NCBI RefSeq assembly: GCF_016586165.1
Contig: NZ_BCPR01000027.1
Coordinates: 1-57,204 of the forward strand
Source of the DNA: Dyella sp. EPa41
GTDB taxonomy: Bacteria; Pseudomonadota; Gammaproteobacteria; Xanthomonadales; Rhodanobacteraceae
Direction of reading: 5' to 3'
Length of the DNA: 57,204 bases
Shown: one piece after another, positions 42,501 through 51,498 of the stretch
Position numbering within the stretch: the first letter of the stretch is position 1
Layout: each line of letters opens with the position of its first letter
Notes under the pieces: generated by a model
The model's database searches: none
What the model saw: only the letters and a program-made list of their open reading frames with translations
Told to the model about the DNA's origin: nothing
Translations under genes and position numbers: made by a program

Positions 42501-42591
42501 GGCAGCTCCCAATGAGGGCATGACTGTTTGCGAAGAGCGCGGCCACGGACGGCGGCTTGCTGATCTTCGCATTCATGGATGGATGCACATA

Positions 42592-43905
42592 TCAACGTTC
42601 GAACAATGCGATCGATTCGACGTGGGCGGTATGCGGGAACATATCCATCACGCCGGCCGCGCTCAAGCGGAAGCCATGCTTCTGCACCAGGATGCCCGCA
42701 TCACGCGCCAGCGAGCCCGGATGGCACGACACGTAGACGATACGCCTGGTTTCCTTGTGCGGCAGGTATTCGAGCACCTTGTCGGCACCGGCGCGCGGCG
42801 GATCGAGCAGCAGCTTGTCCCAGGGCTGGCGGGCCCAGTGCGCCTGCCGCTGGTCCTCGAACAGGTTGGCCACCTCGAAGCGGGCATGCGTGATGCCGTT
42901 GCGCGCCGCGTTCTCGGCGGCGCGCTCGACCAGGCCGTGCTCGCCTTCCACACCCACCACCTCGGCCACCCGTCGCGCGATCGGCAAGGTGAAGTTGCCC
43001 AGGCCGCAGAACAGATCCAGCACGCGATCGCCCGGTTGCGGATCAAGCAGTTCCATGGCGCGGGCCATCATGCGCTGGTTCATGCCGGCATTGACCTGCA
43101 CGAAGTCCAGCGGGCGGAACTCCAGCTCCACATCGTCGAACGCGGCATCGCCGCTGGGAATGCGGAAGGCCAGGCGCGGATGCTCCAGCCACAGCGGATG
43201 CACGCTGGTCACGCCGCCGGGCTGCAGGTAGATGGCAAAGCCGTGCTCCTTGCCGAACGCGATCAAGGCCTCGCGATCGCGTTCGCTCAGTGGCGACATA
43301 TGGCGGAACACCAGCGCCACCACGTCATCGCCCGCGGCAAATTCGATCTGCGGGATGTCGTTCGCCGCGTCCATGCCGCTGACCAGCTCGGCCAGCAGGC
43401 CGATCTTGGGGCCGATGGCCGGGTGCACCACCTCGCACTGGCTGATGTCGGCAACGAAGCGCGGATTGCTCTCCTCGCGGAAACCGACCAGCACCCGCCC
43501 CTTCTTCGCCACCGAGCGCACCGACAAGCGCCCCTTGCGGCGGTAAGCCCAGGGCTCGTCGGTGAGCGGCGGCAGCCACAAGGCCGGCTCCACCTTGCCG
43601 ATGCGCTCGAAGTTGTCCTTCAGCACGCGCTGCTTCACTTCGATCTGCGATGCGGCATCCAGGTGCTGCAGCGAGCAGCCGCCGCACTGGCCGAAATGGC
43701 GGCAACGCGGCTCCACGCGATGCGGCGAGCGCGTGAGCAGTTCCACCACTTCCGCCTCGTCGTAGTGGCGATGGCGCTTGCGGATGCGCAGCTTCACCTC
43801 CTCGCCCAGCAGCGCCCCGCTGACGAACACGGCCTTGCCGTCGATGCGGGCGACACCCTTGCCGTCATGGCTGAGGTCGGTGATGGTGGCTTGAAGTTCA
43901 TTCAT
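42592..43905 (-). CDS. rlmD: 23S rRNA (uracil-1939-C5)-methyltransferase
   Basis: 437 residues. N-terminal TRAM domain (ITDLSHDGKGVARIDGKAVF), then the [4Fe-4S] cysteines in CRHFGQCGGCSLQH and a later Cys in SQCEVVHP. The SAM motif is RVLDLFCGLGNFTLPIARR, and the catalytic cysteine region LDPPRAGADKVL followed by IVYVSCHPGSLARD. It methylates U1939 of 23S rRNA. It starts the minus-strand series leading to nagZ and hpt, with a 91-bp gap before the CYTH gene. Confidence 0.95.
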   Translation of the reverse strand: MNELQATITDLSHDGKGVARIDGKAVFVSGALLGEEVKLRIRKRHRHYDEAEVVELLTRSPHRVEPRCRHFGQCGGCSLQHLDAASQIEVKQRVLKDNFERIGKVEPALWLPPLTDEPWAYRRKGRLSVRSVAKKGRVLVGFREESNPRFVADISQCEVVHPAIGPKIGLLAELVSGMDAANDIPQIEFAAGDDVVALVFRHMSPLSERDREALIAFGKEHGFAIYLQPGGVTSVHPLWLEHPRLAFRIPSGDAAFDDVELEFRPLDFVQVNAGMNQRMMARAMELLDPQPGDRVLDLFCGLGNFTLPIARRVAEVVGVEGEHGLVERAAENAARNGITHARFEVANLFEDQRQAHWARQPWDKLLLDPPRAGADKVLEYLPHKETRRIVYVSCHPGSLARDAGILVQKHGFRLSAAGVMDMFPHTAHVESIALFER

Positions 43906-43986
43906 GGATACGGCGTCTTCCAGAAACGCGCACGCCCGAGTCGGGTGACCCGGGCGCGGTAGTCGGGCAAAGGATGGGCGAACAGC

Positions 43987-44589
43987 TTACTTCTGCTTCC
44001 AGGCGCCCGAAGAGTCCTGATAATACCAGCCCGCGCGGGCCCGCTCGATCCAGCCCTTGGCGAAGGTGGCGCGGATCTGCGGTTCCCACTCCGGATGGTT
44101 GTTGGCATTGGCCACTTCGCGATAGAGCGCGGTGCGGTCGCGATTCTCGTCGGCCACCGCGGCATTCACGCCGGCACGCTGGTCCAGCGGCACCTTGGCG
44201 GCGTCGCGAACGGCCACCAGGCCGTCCCGGGTGAAGCCGATGGCGCCGCTGTCGAACAGTGGCGCGAGCGTGCCGCGGAAGCGCTCCTGCATGCGGCCCT
44301 GGATCGCCTCGGTGGTGGCCGTCTGGATGCGAATATTGGGGGCATCCGCCGCGTAGGCCGCGGGGATCAGCAAGTCGAGCAGCATGGCGGACGGCTGGTT
44401 GTCCTTCTTCGAAGGCGGGGACGGCTGCTTGTCCTTCGAAGCGGGTGCCGGCGCGCTGTCGATCACCGTGCCGATGAACTGGTCGGCCGCCTTCTGTGCC
44501 GCCGCCTCGGGGAAATACACGTTGATGGTGACGCACCCCACCAGCGCGACCACCAGCATGGTCAGCAATCCATAAACGAGCTTGCGCAT
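43987..44589 (-). CDS. YdbL (DUF1318) family protein with lipoprotein signal
   Basis: 200 residues from ATG 44589, with AAGGAG upstream. The signal ends in lipobox LVGC (Cys19), followed by VTINVYFPEAAAQKAADQFI. A Lys/Ser/Pro-rich linker leads to the DUF1318 domain: GLVAVRDAAKVPLDQRAGVN, AAVADENRDRTALYREVANA and AKGWIERARAGWYYQDSSG. E. coli YdbL is a periplasmic partner of YdbH and the small lipoprotein YnbE. Here the protein itself is predicted to be lipid-anchored and no ynbE-sized gene lies between it and ydbH (92-bp gap). Confidence 0.85.
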   Translation of the reverse strand: MRKLVYGLLTMLVVALVGCVTINVYFPEAAAQKAADQFIGTVIDSAPAPASKDKQPSPPSKKDNQPSAMLLDLLIPAAYAADAPNIRIQTATTEAIQGRMQERFRGTLAPLFDSGAIGFTRDGLVAVRDAAKVPLDQRAGVNAAVADENRDRTALYREVANANNHPEWEPQIRATFAKGWIERARAGWYYQDSSGAWKQK

Positions 44590-44681
44590 GTTCGACTCCT
44601 TGGGGTGTGGGGATGCTTGGGGCCTGTAAACGCCATGAACGTGGCTCCCGACGCAAGCCACATCCATAGCCTCAACAGGCG

Positions 44682-46703
44682 TCAGTGGACTTCCGGTCCG
44701 TTGCCTTCGATGGCGCCCTTGAGGCGGCGTACCAGGGTGGGCCAGTCCACCTGGCTCTGGTGCCCGATCACCTGCAGGCGAGGCAAGCCACTGCCTTCGA
44801 CGATAGTGTAGCCGTCCGCCTCGTTCTCCAGGCCGCTCATGTGGCACACGGAAGCCTGCAACGTGCAGTTCAATCCGATGCGCTTGTAGCCAAAGGTCTT
44901 GAAGAGCTTCAACACCGCGCCCTGCAGGCCCGCGGCCATGCCGCCACCGCCGACCGCCGTGAGGTTGTTCACCGCGCGCTGGCTGATGCGCCCGCCACTG
45001 CCGGCAAGCAGGCTGGCCTTGAAGGCCACCGGGTTCCAGTTCACCAGCCGCAGCTCATCGACCGAACCGTCCATGCGCCCCGTGATGCTGCCGAAGTCGA
45101 ACACGCTGGTCATCGCCGCGAGATCCAGCTGCCTCAGCTGCACGTCGGCCGACAGGACCGGGCTGGGACTGAACGGCCCCTGCAGCGTCAGGCGCGTGAT
45201 GTCGACGAATCCGTCGAAGACATTCACGGAAAGTCCGCCGTCAAATTCGAAACGATCATCCACCCAGCGCAACGCGGGAATCGCACCCGCCAGTGTTCCC
45301 TGGAATTCCGGCCAGCCGACGGCCCGGGAGAACGCCGCCATGTCGATGCCGGTGAAAGTCATCGAGGTCGCCAGGCGGCGCCCCTTGACCGCCGCGGGGC
45401 GCCACTCGAAGTCGCCGACACGGGCATGCCCATTGAGCACGGGCACCTCCAGCGGACGCTGCAGGCCCAGGGCGCCATCGCGACTCTGCCAGCGCGACTG
45501 CGATGCGCCGTTGGCGATGCGATAGACCTGAAGATCCTGCCAGGCCAGCGTGGTTGCGGGGCGATCGCCATCCAGGGCCCAGTCCAATCCGCCACGCAGC
45601 CCCTTGACGGCGAGATGACCGGTGCCGTCGGCGATATCCATGCCCTCGGTCGCGAACGAGAAACTGCGCAGGCCATTGCTGCCCAGGTCCATCGAGCCAT
45701 TGAGCTGGCCATCGATGTGCATGTCGCGCATGCCCAGCGTGGCGAGCCAGGCTTGGCCGTAGCGCTGGTAGGCGGCGGGGAAATGGGACTGGAGGCGATC
45801 GAGCTTCAATCGCTGCAGGTCGCCCTTGGCATTGAAGGCCATCGTGCCTTCCAGTTGCAGCGCGTCGGCATCCGCCACGCGCAGGCGCGTGAGGTCGATC
45901 GCGCCATGCTGGGTCGCCGCCGACAGGCTCAGCTGCACGGAATGATCAGGGAGGCGGGCGAAGATCGGACCCAGCAGCAACTCGCCGCCGCGCAGGCTGG
46001 CATCCAGATCGATGCGCGACGGCGCATCCGTGCTGTCGATGTTCAACCGTCCATTGCCGTTGACGCCCTGCCCGGCCAATGTTCCGCTCGGCGTATCGAA
46101 GCCGGCGCCGCTCAGCGCGAACTGGCCCGAGGCCTGGATGCCCTTGTCGGCCATGTCCAAAGCGATATCCGCATCCAGCTTGCCGGCCGTGGCCCGTCCG
46201 GACGAGACCGTGCTCAACACGCCCTGCAGCCAGACCACCGGTACGCCCTTGAGACTGATCTGCGCGTGGGTGGGCTGGTCCAGCGGCAACGCGGTCGTGG
46301 CCTGGGCCTGTCCCTGGCTGATATTGATCTCCAGCGTATTGGCGGCTTCGTCGATGATCATGCCGACACTGGCATTGCCCAGCGCCCCGCCCGGCACGCC
46401 GGCCAGTTGCATGGTCCCGTCAAACAGCCAGCGCATGTGGGTATCGCGCTGCAAGGTCCCCTGGAGATCCACGCCCACCCGCTTCCAGCCCATGGCCGGG
46501 AGTTCGGTCCTGGCGGAGCGCAAGCTGAGCTTCAGCCCGCCCTGGCCGTCCTCGCCCAGCTGGGCCTGGATATCCTGCATCTTCAGGCCCGGCACGCTGA
46601 CCGCCTTGGCGCCCAGCGCGACATCCGCCCACGCGGACGGCGCCAGTCCGGCCCCAAGCAGGACCACGAGAATGAGCAGCAGGTGACTTGATGTGAAGCG
46701 CAT
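44682..46703 (-). CDS. YdbH family (AsmA-like) intermembrane lipid transport protein
   Basis: 673 residues from ATG 46703 (MRFTSSHLLL); the in-frame TTG at 46721 is less likely. An N-terminal signal or anchor (about 1-25) precedes a long beta-rich body. The C-terminal YdbH segment is well kept: TLAGAIPALRWVDDRFEFDG, GFVDITRLTLQGPFSPSPVL, FDFGSITGRMDGSVDELRL, RISQRAVNNLTAVGGGGMAA and GLPRLQVIGHQSQVDWPTLV. YdbH acts with TamB and YhdP in moving phospholipid to the outer membrane in E. coli. It is shorter than E. coli YdbH (about 880). Upstream of YdbL in the same operon. Confidence 0.88.
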   Translation of the reverse strand: MRFTSSHLLLILVVLLGAGLAPSAWADVALGAKAVSVPGLKMQDIQAQLGEDGQGGLKLSLRSARTELPAMGWKRVGVDLQGTLQRDTHMRWLFDGTMQLAGVPGGALGNASVGMIIDEAANTLEINISQGQAQATTALPLDQPTHAQISLKGVPVVWLQGVLSTVSSGRATAGKLDADIALDMADKGIQASGQFALSGAGFDTPSGTLAGQGVNGNGRLNIDSTDAPSRIDLDASLRGGELLLGPIFARLPDHSVQLSLSAATQHGAIDLTRLRVADADALQLEGTMAFNAKGDLQRLKLDRLQSHFPAAYQRYGQAWLATLGMRDMHIDGQLNGSMDLGSNGLRSFSFATEGMDIADGTGHLAVKGLRGGLDWALDGDRPATTLAWQDLQVYRIANGASQSRWQSRDGALGLQRPLEVPVLNGHARVGDFEWRPAAVKGRRLATSMTFTGIDMAAFSRAVGWPEFQGTLAGAIPALRWVDDRFEFDGGLSVNVFDGFVDITRLTLQGPFSPSPVLSADVQLRQLDLAAMTSVFDFGSITGRMDGSVDELRLVNWNPVAFKASLLAGSGGRISQRAVNNLTAVGGGGMAAGLQGAVLKLFKTFGYKRIGLNCTLQASVCHMSGLENEADGYTIVEGSGLPRLQVIGHQSQVDWPTLVRRLKGAIEGNGPEVH

Positions 46704-46747
46704 GACGCGCCATTCTGCCAAAATCAGCTGAACGACACGGACTAGTC

Positions 46748-47500
46748 ATGTTCAACACGCTTTCCAGCGATCCTTCGCACGCCCGTCGTGCCCCGGAAAC
46801 CGTCCGCGCCCTGGTGGCCGATGACGATCCCACCAGCCGCCTTTTTCTGGTCGAAGCCTTGCGCAGCCTTGGCCTGGAAGCGCAGGCCTGCCACGACGGC
46901 GCCGCCGCCATTGCCCTCGCCCACGACGAAGCCTTCGACTTGCTGTTGCTCGACTGCCGCATGCCCGGCGCAGGGGCGGAAGAAGTGCTTGCAACCCTGC
47001 GGCAGGACCCCAGGGCCCGCTCCAGCGATTGCACGGCCGTGGCGACCAGCGCCGAGATGGACGCCACCGAACGCCAGCGCCTGCTGTCTGCCGAGTTCAG
47101 CGAGGTGCTGCAGAAGCCCTGCAACGTCGCCGACCTCAGGCGCATCCTGGCCCTGGTGCAGGCGGGCGCAACCAGTCAGCCGCTGCTGGACGACGCCCAG
47201 GCCATCGCCACGATGGGTGACGCCGACGTGGTGAAGGCCATGCGCACCCTGCTCCGCGCCGAACTGGTGGGGCTCTACCAGGACATGGACGTGCTGCGCG
47301 ATGACCCCGCATCACTGGCCGAGCGGCTGCACCGCCTGCGCTCATCCTGCGGATTCTGCGGCGCATCGGCACTCGCCACCCAGGCCGTGCTGCTGCAACG
47401 TCACCTGAAACTGGGGCACTCCGGCTCGCTTGCGCCGCTGTCTCGCTTCCGCAAGGCGCTGATGGCAACCATCGAGGCGCTGGGAACGGAAGTGGCCTGA
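46748..47500 (+). CDS. Response regulator receiver fused to an HPt-like domain
   Basis: 250 residues. Receiver: acidic VADDDPTSR, phospho-acceptor in LLLLDCRMPG, T/S in AVATSAE and K in LQKPCN, all intact. The C-terminal part (about 150-245) is helical with RLHRLRSSCGFCGASALA, which looks like the HPt H-x-L-(K/R)-x-S motif with K replaced by R and G by S. It could pass phosphate between receiver and HPt in a phosphorelay, but no histidine kinase lies beside it. Divergent from ydbH and convergent with recO. Confidence 0.78.
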   Translation: MFNTLSSDPSHARRAPETVRALVADDDPTSRLFLVEALRSLGLEAQACHDGAAAIALAHDEAFDLLLLDCRMPGAGAEEVLATLRQDPRARSSDCTAVATSAEMDATERQRLLSAEFSEVLQKPCNVADLRRILALVQAGATSQPLLDDAQAIATMGDADVVKAMRTLLRAELVGLYQDMDVLRDDPASLAERLHRLRSSCGFCGASALATQAVLLQRHLKLGHSGSLAPLSRFRKALMATIEALGTEVA

Positions 47501-47518
47501 CGCCGACGGCCGACGATC

Positions 47519-48229
47519 TCAGCGCCGCGACATCGCGGCGCCGAGCACGTGCCAGGCATGCAGTTCAGCGCCGCCCAGATGGAAGCGGATGACCTCGCGC
47601 ATCATCACGCGCAATGCCGACTGCCCTGCCGTATCCGGCATGCGGTCCTCGGCCAACGCCAGCAGGTCGCCGCCACGCAGGGCATGCGCCGTTCCGGATC
47701 GGCAGGGGGAAGGCCCCATTTCGGCGTGATAGCGATAGAGCTGCGCCTCCTCCACCGGTTCGCCCGACTCGGCCTCATAGGTCAGCTGAAGCGCATAACC
47801 CACTGCCTCCAGCAGGTCGCGCTCGAAGCGGCGCAACGTCCAGGCCAAGGGCTCTGCCCCGGCCAGCCGGCGCAGCGTGCGGGCATACGCCTCGTACAGT
47901 TCCGGCAGGGGGTCCTGTCGCCCGGTCAAGCGGACGACGAGTTCATTGAGATAGAGCCCCGCCAGCCCGGCCTCGCCCGACAGGCGCCGGGCTGCGCCGA
48001 CACCCTCGACACCGACGAGGGTGGCCAGTTCGCCCCTGGCCATGAGGTCCAGCACGAGCGGTTGAAAGGGTTCCAGCTGTGCGCGTTGCAGCCGCGACTT
48101 CTCGCCCCGCACGCCACGCGCCACGACCCCGATGCGCCCGTGATCGCGCGTCAGGCATTCGAGCAACAGCGAGGTCTCGCGATAGGGCCGCGAGTGCAGT
48201 ACATAGGCGGGCTGTTGCTCGATGCGCAT
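47519..48229 (-). CDS. recO: DNA repair protein RecO
   Basis: 236 residues from ATG 48229 (MRIEQQPAYVLHSRPY). N-terminal OB-fold: RETSLLLECLTRDHGRIGVVARGVR, then the helical domain with GLAGLYLNELVVRLTGRQDP and TLRRFERDLLEAVGYAL. No zinc cysteine set, as in other gammaproteobacterial RecO. It assists RecA loading in the RecFOR pathway. The start lies 45 bp after era and no strong ribosome site is visible. Confidence 0.94.
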   Translation of the reverse strand: MRIEQQPAYVLHSRPYRETSLLLECLTRDHGRIGVVARGVRGEKSRLQRAQLEPFQPLVLDLMARGELATLVGVEGVGAARRLSGEAGLAGLYLNELVVRLTGRQDPLPELYEAYARTLRRLAGAEPLAWTLRRFERDLLEAVGYALQLTYEAESGEPVEEAQLYRYHAEMGPSPCRSGTAHALRGGDLLALAEDRMPDTAGQSALRVMMREVIRFHLGGAELHAWHVLGAAMSRR

Positions 48230-48273
48230 CAGGCGGTCGATGGCAAGCGAAGGAGATGACGGCCCGGCGCCAT

Positions 48274-49215
48274 TCAGTCGGTGTAGCCGAACTTCTTCAG
48301 CATGGTTTCGTCGTCGACCCAGCCTTCGCGCACCTTCACCCACAAGCGCAGGAACACCTTGCGCTCGAAGGCACGCTCCATGTGGCGACGCGCTCCGCTG
48401 CCGATGGCCTTGAGCTGGGCGCCGCCGTTGCCGATCACGATCGCCTTCTGTCCGTCGCGTTCGACCCAGATCACGGCGTGGATTTCAGCCACGCCGTCCG
48501 GACGATCCTTGAACTGCTCGATCTCCACCGTGGTGGCGTAGGGCAGCTCCTGGTCCAGGCGCAGCATCAGTTGCTCGCGCACCATCTCGGCCGCCAGGAA
48601 GCGCTCGCTGCGATCGGTGATCTCGTCTTCGCCGTAGACCGGAGGTTGTACCGGCAGGCGCTTGAGGATGCCCTGCTCCAGCTCCTTCAGGCCCTTCTCC
48701 TTGAGCGCACTGACGTAGTAGACATCATCGAAGCTGTGGCGCGTCATCAGCTCGGCCACGAACGGCAGCATGGTCGATTTCTCCTTGGCGAGGTCGACCT
48801 TGTTGATGACCAGCAGGCGCGGCACCTTCTGCTCCACCAGCGCTTCGTACAGCGCCTCGTCCTCATCGGTCCAGCGGCCCGCCTCGATCACCTGCACGAC
48901 CACGTCGACTTCACTGATCGCCGAGCGCGCGGCGCGATTGAGGCTGCGGTTCATCGCACGCTTGGCGCCCCGGTGCAGTCCCGGCGTGTCCACGTACATG
49001 ATCTGGCCGGCTTCGCTGGTGGCGATGCCGAGGATGCGATGGCGCGTGGTCTGCGGCCGCGGGCTCACGATCGACAGGCGGAAACCGATCAGGGCGTTGA
49101 GCAGGGTCGACTTGCCGACATTGGGGCGCCCGGCCAATGCCACCGTGCCACAGCGGAAATCGTCGTGGGGCAATTCGGCGGGCGCGCCGAGGTCGAGATC
49201 GTCGTTGTCGTTCAT
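48274..49215 (-). CDS. era: GTPase Era
   Basis: 313 residues from ATG 49215 ([10 protein letters not shown]). G1 [10 protein letters not shown]2 region [10 protein letters not shown]3 DTPGLH and G4 INKVDL, followed by the C-terminal KH RNA-binding domain with [20 protein letters not shown] and [20 protein letters not shown]. It binds the 3' end of 16S rRNA and helps mature the 30S subunit. Acidic N-terminal extension of about 25 residues. 145 bp after rnc. Confidence 0.97.
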   Translation of the reverse strand: MNDNDDLDLGAPAELPHDDFRCGTVALAGRPNVGKSTLLNALIGFRLSIVSPRPQTTRHRILGIATSEAGQIMYVDTPGLHRGAKRAMNRSLNRAARSAISEVDVVVQVIEAGRWTDEDEALYEALVEQKVPRLLVINKVDLAKEKSTMLPFVAELMTRHSFDDVYYVSALKEKGLKELEQGILKRLPVQPPVYGEDEITDRSERFLAAEMVREQLMLRLDQELPYATTVEIEQFKDRPDGVAEIHAVIWVERDGQKAIVIGNGGAQLKAIGSGARRHMERAFERKVFLRLWVKVREGWVDDETMLKKFGYTD

Positions 49216-49360
49216 GCTCAAAGCCTGTATCGGGTGTGCAGCGGCCAGCCGGCCTGAACCGGCGTGCCCGCGCGGGGAAACGAGGGGAAGTGTATGTCGT
49301 CGGCGGCGAAAGCGGTGTAATGCCTTCAGACGCCCTGGCCGGATCAAGCCCGGGCCGGTA

Positions 49361-50017
49361 TCAGTCCTGCCGCTCCTGCAGGTGGCGCAGCACGGTTTCC
49401 GCGGCCTCCTGTTCGGCGGCACGGCGGCTGCTGCCCCGCCCTTCGGCTCGGATCGGGGTGGGTTCGGCGATCTCGCAGGTCACGTCGAAGGTCTTGGCGT
49501 GATCCTCGCCATGGCTGTCCACCAGTTCGTACTGGGGCAGCGGCCAGCCCTTGCCCTGCAGAAGTTCCTGCAGGCGCGTCTTGGCATCCTTGGAGGATCG
49601 TGGAATGGCGGCCACCAGTGGTTCGAACAGGGCCCGTACCACCGCGCGGCATGCGTCGAAGCCGGCATCGAGATAGACCGCCGCCACCAGGGCCTCGAAG
49701 GCATCGGCGAGAATGGAATCGCGACGAAAGCCACCGCTCTTGAGCTCGCCCGAGCCCAGCTTCAGCTCATCGCCCAGCTCCAGCTCGCGCGCAATGACGG
49801 CCAGCGCCTGCCCGTTGACCAACTGTGCACGCAGGCGCGAAAGCTCGCCTTCGCTGGCATGAGGATGCGCTTCGTACAGCAACTCGGCGACGACCACGCC
49901 CAGCAGGGCATCGCCGAGGAATTCCATCCGCTCGTTGTTCGGCTTGCCCGCGCTGCGGTGGGTCAGCGCCAACTGCGCCAGCGCGGGGTCACGAAAACGG
50001 TAAGCGAGTCGGGTCAA
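49361..50017 (-). CDS. rnc: Ribonuclease III
   Basis: 218 residues. It starts at TTG 50017: the DUF4845 stop is in the same frame only five codons upstream and no ATG or GTG lies between. Catalytic signature [20 protein letters not shown], second acidic cluster [20 protein letters not shown], and a C-terminal double-stranded RNA-binding domain with [20 protein letters not shown] and [15 protein letters not shown]. It cleaves double-stranded RNA in rRNA processing. A rare start codon with weak ribosome site fits low or coupled expression. Confidence 0.96.
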   Translation of the reverse strand: MTRLAYRFRDPALAQLALTHRSAGKPNNERMEFLGDALLGVVVAELLYEAHPHASEGELSRLRAQLVNGQALAVIARELELGDELKLGSGELKSGGFRRDSILADAFEALVAAVYLDAGFDACRAVVRALFEPLVAAIPRSSKDAKTRLQELLQGKGWPLPQYELVDSHGEDHAKTFDVTCEIAEPTPIRAEGRGSSRRAAEQEAAETVLRHLQERQD

Positions 50018-50032
50018 ATGACGGGCCTGCGA

Positions 50033-50413
50033 TCAGCCACCGACGTTACCCTGCAGCATCACGCTCTTTTCGAAATGCAGCAGGAAGTCGATGTTGTACA
50101 AGAAGGCAACGCGCTTGTCGTAGGAGACGTTCAGCTCCGCGCCATTGCCGCTACGTTTGATGGTGATGTCCTTGGGCTTGATGGTGGAATCGTCCACGTA
50201 CTGGACGTCCATCTTGAACAGGAGATCGCGGCGCAGGTCATCCAGCGTCTTGCCTTCCGCACCGCTGGAAGCCACCTGGCTCATGGCCTTGCTGACGCCC
50301 AGGAACTCAATATAGGAGGGCACCAGTTTCATCGCCATGTAGCCGAAAAAAGCCGCGATGGCCAATACAAACAAGAACCCGATCAGGGTGATGCCCGACT
50401 GCTTCGATTTCAT
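50033..50413 (-). CDS. DUF4845 membrane protein
   Basis: 126 residues from ATG 50413, GAGGGGA ahead. The N-terminus KSKQSGITLIGFLFVLAIAAF resembles a type IV pilin-like leader (short basic stretch, Gly, hydrophobic helix), then SYIEFLGVSKAMSQVA and a beta-rich domain ending FLLHFEKSVMLQGN. This matches DUF4845, regularly found between lepB and rnc in gamma- and betaproteobacteria; role unknown. The pilin Glu at +5 is absent, so it may simply be a single-pass membrane protein. Confidence 0.87.
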   Translation of the reverse strand: MKSKQSGITLIGFLFVLAIAAFFGYMAMKLVPSYIEFLGVSKAMSQVASSGAEGKTLDDLRRDLLFKMDVQYVDDSTIKPKDITIKRSGNGAELNVSYDKRVAFLYNIDFLLHFEKSVMLQGNVGG

Positions 50414-50549
50414 AGTCCCCTCGCTATGCCCGTTCCGCTGCGAATTCTGGTTGATGGGCAGCCGAATCTCCCAACGCGGCGCCACGGCCATTGTCGCCGC
50501 AACAGGGCGCCGCCGTCACGCCGCCGCAGTCAACACACGTCACGCTTTT

Positions 50550-51452
50550 TCAGTGTATGACGGTGCCCATGCGGTGGAAGGCAATGCCCGAACCCGTCCA
50601 GCTCAGCCAGATCAGGAAAGCCTTGCCCGCCAGGTTCTGCTCCGGCAGGCAGCCCCACCAGCGGCTGTCGGTGCTGTTGTAGCGGTTGTCACCCATGGCC
50701 AGGTAGCAGCCTTGCGGCACGACCAGCGGCACATGGGCATTGGGCAGCGGCGGTGGAATGGCGTAGTTGGGCATGCGGGCGGTCAGGTGGTTGACCACGC
50801 CGCCCTGCCCGTTCGGCAGGTGCTCGTTCCACACGGTGGCACCCATTTCCAGCATGAGACGGGATTCCGGACGCTTCGGATCGCCTTCGTACGGCCCGAC
50901 CAGATCAGCCGCCACCGGCTCGCCGTTGACGATCAGCTGGTCACCGCGCATCTCCACGCGGTCGCCAGGCATGCCGATGATGCGCTTGATCCAGTTCTGG
51001 CTGGGCACCGGCGCATGCGGATCGGCGCAGCTCTGGTCGCCGCTGCGCACCAGCCTGCCGCCGTCTTCGCACAGGTAGCCGGGGAAGCGGAACACCACCA
51101 CGTCGCCGCGCTTGGGCTCACCCAGGCTCACGAACTTGTTGTTGAAGGCCGGCATGCGCAGGCCGTAGGCAAACTTGTTCACCAGGATGAAGTCGCCCAC
51201 GTCCAGCGTCGGCATCATCGAGCCGGACGGGATGCGAAACGGCTCGGCCACGAACGAACGCAACAGCAGCACCACCAGCACCACGGGGAACAGCGAACGT
51301 GACCAGTCCACGACCACCGGCTCGCGTGCCTCGTGACCGGCGGCTTCGGCCTTGGCCTTGCGCGATCCGTAGAAGAACAGGCGGTCCAGGCCCCACACCA
51401 CGCCGAACAGCACGGTCAGGCCAAGCAGAATCGCCGAAAAGTCGAAATCCAT
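50550..51452 (-). CDS. lepB: Signal peptidase I
   Basis: 300 residues, GGAG before ATG 51452. Two N-terminal membrane segments (about 7-28 and 52-66), then catalytic serine in RIPSGSMMPTLDVGDFILVN, catalytic lysine in NWIKRIIGMPGDRVE, and box E MGDNRYNSTDSRWWG. It cleaves signal peptides on the periplasmic face of the inner membrane. 46 bp after lepA. Confidence 0.97.
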   Translation of the reverse strand: MDFDFSAILLGLTVLFGVVWGLDRLFFYGSRKAKAEAAGHEAREPVVVDWSRSLFPVVLVVLLLRSFVAEPFRIPSGSMMPTLDVGDFILVNKFAYGLRMPAFNNKFVSLGEPKRGDVVVFRFPGYLCEDGGRLVRSGDQSCADPHAPVPSQNWIKRIIGMPGDRVEMRGDQLIVNGEPVAADLVGPYEGDPKRPESRLMLEMGATVWNEHLPNGQGGVVNHLTARMPNYAIPPPLPNAHVPLVVPQGCYLAMGDNRYNSTDSRWWGCLPEQNLAGKAFLIWLSWTGSGIAFHRMGTVIH

Positions 51453-51498
51453 GCCCTACTCCAAGGTTGGCCGGCGCGTCGGCACCGGATCCGCAGTT

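Noticed and set aside
44685-46691. Plus-strand open frame of 668 codons
   Set aside because: Antisense to ydbH, which has clear family motifs.
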